From Pseudomonadota bacterium (GTDB lineage Bacteria; Pseudomonadota; Gammaproteobacteria; Acidithiobacillales; Acidithiobacillaceae): a DNA stretch of 6,770 nt. The notes under the pieces are model-generated. The model saw nothing but the letters and a program-made list of their open reading frames with translations, ran no database searches and had not been told where the DNA came from. Of this stretch, positions 5,364 to 6,770 are shown piece after piece (within the stretch, counting starts at the first letter, position 1; each line of letters starts with the position of its first letter). Both the position numbers and the translations under genes were made by a program. The stretch is taken from positions 1 through 6,770 of the forward strand of contig JAKCBU010000060.1 of NCBI GenBank assembly GCA_021839095.1, written 5' to 3'.

Positions 5364-6707
5364 ATGAGCGACGACAGCAGTGCGCAAGGTGTAGCGGGTC
5401 ATGGCGCTTTTTTTCAGGACACGCATCTTTCGGCGCCCGAGGCCGAGGCGGCGACGGCCTGGGTGCGCAGCCACGTGGACCGGCGCACGATAGACCTGGG
5501 GGAGCGGATGGACGACGTTCGCGATCACCTGTGGGAATTGGAGAAGGAAGGCGAGGTCATCGTCCACCGCATCGCCCCCGAGCATCGCGCCGCGACGGTG
5601 CAGACCCTTTATGGCTGGGACAAGAAGATTCCCACCAACAACCTCTGGCATCACAAGAGCTGCGGGCAGTGTGGCAACATCCCCGGCTATCCCACCAGCC
5701 TCCTGTGGCTGATGAACAAGCTGGGCGTCGACTATCTCGACGAGACCGATCAGACCTCCTGCACCGCCTGGAACTACCACGGCTCCGGCATCGGCAACGT
5801 CGAGTCCCTCGCCGCCGTCTTCCTGCGCAACTTTCATCAGGCCTACGTTTCCGGCAAGCAGCACGGTTTCGAGTATGGCCACTTCTTCCCCCTGGTGCAC
5901 TGTGGCACCTCCTTCGGCAACTACAAGGAGATCCGCAAGTACCTCGTCGAGTCCGCCGAATTGCGGGAGAAGGTCAAAAAGATTCTGGGCAAGCTGGGGC
6001 GCCTGGTCGACGGCAAGATCGTCATTCCCGAGGAAGTGGTGCATTACAGCGAATGGCTGCACGTCATGCGCAAGCGCATCGCCTCGGAACTGCAGACCAT
6101 CGACGTGTCCAACATCCGGGTGGCGGTGCATCCGGCCTGTCATGTGTACAAGATGGTGCCGGAGGATGCCGTCTATGATCCGGAGATCCTCGGCGGCAAC
6201 CGGCTGGCCGTGACCACTTCGGTGGCCATGGCCCTGGGTGCGCAGGTCATCGACTACTCCACCTGGTACGACTGTTGCGGCTTTGGCTTTCGCCACATCA
6301 TCTCCGAGCGCGAGTTCACCCGCAGTTTCACCATGAACCGCAAGATCAAGGTGGTGAGGGAAGAGGCCAACGCGGATGTGCTCGTGGGCCATGATACCGG
6401 CTGCATCACCACCATGGACAAGAACCAGTGGATCGGCAAGGCCCATGACATGAACTACTCGGTTCCGGTCATTGCCGATGTGCAGTTCGCCGCCCTGGCC
6501 TGCGGCGCCGATCCCTTCAAGATCGTGCAACTGCAGTGGCACGCCTCCCCCTGTGAAGACCTCGTCGAGAAGATGGGCATCCGTTGGGACCAGGCCAAAG
6601 CCAACTTCCAGGAATACCTCAAACAGGTGGAACAGGGCAACGTGGAATACCTCTACAACCCTGAACTCGCTACCAACCAAAATGCCAACATGAAAGCGGG
6701 CGCTTAA
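5364..6707 (+). CDS. hdrB1: sHdr complex CCG-domain subunit HdrB1
   Basis: This 447-residue protein corresponds to HdrB, the subunit whose CCG domains hold the catalytic noncubane clusters in methanogen heterodisulfide reductase. In sHdr it is thought to take part in oxidising carrier-bound sulfane sulfur to sulfite. Its cysteines are 100, 103, 133, 180, 259, 304, 305, 347, 380 and 397. The second CCG domain is clearest: HPACHVY (Cys259), DCCGFGF (Cys304-305) and TGCITT (Cys347), but without the final CxxC. The first half has SCGQC, SCTAW and HCGTS in place of CCG and CxxC. About 95 N-terminal residues precede the first cysteine. It lies 10 nt after hdrC1 and 13 nt before hdrA. From about codon 25 to about codon 430 it uses strongly C/G-ending codons, unlike its neighbours. 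The family is secure; the B1 label follows from order and from these altered motifs. Confidence 0.88.
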   Translation: MSDDSSAQGVAGHGAFFQDTHLSAPEAEAATAWVRSHVDRRTIDLGERMDDVRDHLWELEKEGEVIVHRIAPEHRAATVQTLYGWDKKIPTNNLWHHKSCGQCGNIPGYPTSLLWLMNKLGVDYLDETDQTSCTAWNYHGSGIGNVESLAAVFLRNFHQAYVSGKQHGFEYGHFFPLVHCGTSFGNYKEIRKYLVESAELREKVKKILGKLGRLVDGKIVIPEEVVHYSEWLHVMRKRIASELQTIDVSNIRVAVHPACHVYKMVPEDAVYDPEILGGNRLAVTTSVAMALGAQVIDYSTWYDCCGFGFRHIISEREFTRSFTMNRKIKVVREEANADVLVGHDTGCITTMDKNQWIGKAHDMNYSVPVIADVQFAALACGADPFKIVQLQWHASPCEDLVEKMGIRWDQAKANFQEYLKQVEQGNVEYLYNPELATNQNANMKAGA

Positions 6708-6711
6708 GGAG
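6706..6711 (+). promoter_or_regulatory. Ribosome binding site for the GTG start of hdrA
   Basis: AAGGAG overlaps the hdrB1 stop codon TAA by two bases and lies nine bases before GTG at 6721. No in-frame ATG is available nearby, so GTG is the best start. Confidence 0.65.
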
Positions 6712-6720
6712 AAAGTTCAA

Positions 6721-6770
6721 GTGAGTGCACAAGATACGGTTTTAGTCGTAGGGGCGAGGACATCGGGCCT
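6721..6770 (+). CDS. hdrA: sHdr complex flavoprotein HdrA, N-terminal fragment
   Basis: Only sixteen complete codons are visible, starting at GTG: (M)SAQDTVLVVGARTSG. The DTVLVVG strand followed by a glycine-rich turn is the N-terminal FAD-binding fold typical of HdrA. Its place 13 nt after hdrB1 matches the hdrC-hdrB-hdrA order of sHdr operons. HdrA binds FAD and is expected to receive or pass electrons through HdrC. The usual GxGxxG turn here reads GARTSG, with arginine where the second glycine normally is. The gene continues beyond the window. The call rests mainly on position and on this short motif. Confidence 0.7.
   Translation, partial: MSAQDTVLVVGARTSG

Noticed and set aside
5531..6178. 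Alternative + strand frame inside hdrB1
   Set aside because: Arg/Gln/Pro-rich shadow product from the same composition bias; no domain and no ribosome site.
5292..6680. Long minus-strand open frame (462 codons) opposite hdrB1
   Set aside because: It lies opposite a gene with strong C/G third-position bias, which removes stop codons on the other strand. The translation is rich in His, Val, Gly and Leu with no recognisable domain, while the + strand frame has clear HdrB motifs.
1..6770. Mobile element, phage or CRISPR involvement
   Set aside because: No transposase, integrase, terminal inverted repeats, spaced direct repeats or tRNA attachment site was seen; the block is ordinary metabolic gene organisation.

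Overview
This window most likely comes from a chemolithoautotrophic sulfur-oxidising proteobacterium. The gene order rhd-tusA-dsrE-hdrC-hdrB-hdrA matches the sulfur-oxidising heterodisulfide-reductase-like (sHdr) locus known from Acidithiobacillus and relatives, so I favour Acidithiobacillia or a related gammaproteobacterium. No rRNA or other taxonomic marker is present, so this rests on gene content and order alone. Every gene is on the + strand, and no tRNA, rRNA, CRISPR array, insertion sequence or phage gene was seen.

Layout. (1) Positions 2-2158 hold the 3' end of a molybdopterin oxidoreductase catalytic subunit, followed by a complete four-cluster ferredoxin subunit and an eight-helix DmsC-type membrane anchor. 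Together they look like SoeABC, the cytoplasm-facing sulfite:quinone oxidoreductase. (2) Positions 2274-3302 encode MoaA, the first enzyme of molybdenum cofactor synthesis. (3) Positions 3403-4602 encode the sulfur-transfer trio: a single-domain rhodanese, TusA and a DsrE-family protein. (4) Positions 4667-6770 begin the sHdr complex: HdrC1, HdrB1 and the first codons of HdrA, which starts with GTG and runs off the window.

How the genes fit together. Rhodanese, TusA and DsrE are expected to pass sulfane sulfur as cysteine persulfides to the sHdr complex, which is thought to oxidise bound sulfane sulfur to sulfite in the cytoplasm. SoeABC would then oxidise sulfite to sulfate and feed electrons to the quinone pool, and MoaA would help supply its molybdenum cofactor. 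The window therefore covers sulfane-sulfur delivery, oxidation to sulfite, oxidation to sulfate and cofactor support in one co-directional block. Close spacing (9-18 nt) within soeABC and within hdrC1-hdrB1-hdrA suggests translationally linked operons. Gaps of 115, 100 and 121 nt around moaA and rhd leave room for internal promoters; the best candidate lies just upstream of tusA.

The individual families are all known. The points worth a second look are the juxtaposition of the sulfite-oxidising module with the sHdr module, a sharp codon-usage change confined to the body of hdrB1, the incomplete CCG cysteine sets of HdrB1, and a basic residue inside the expected FAD-binding glycine motif of HdrA.
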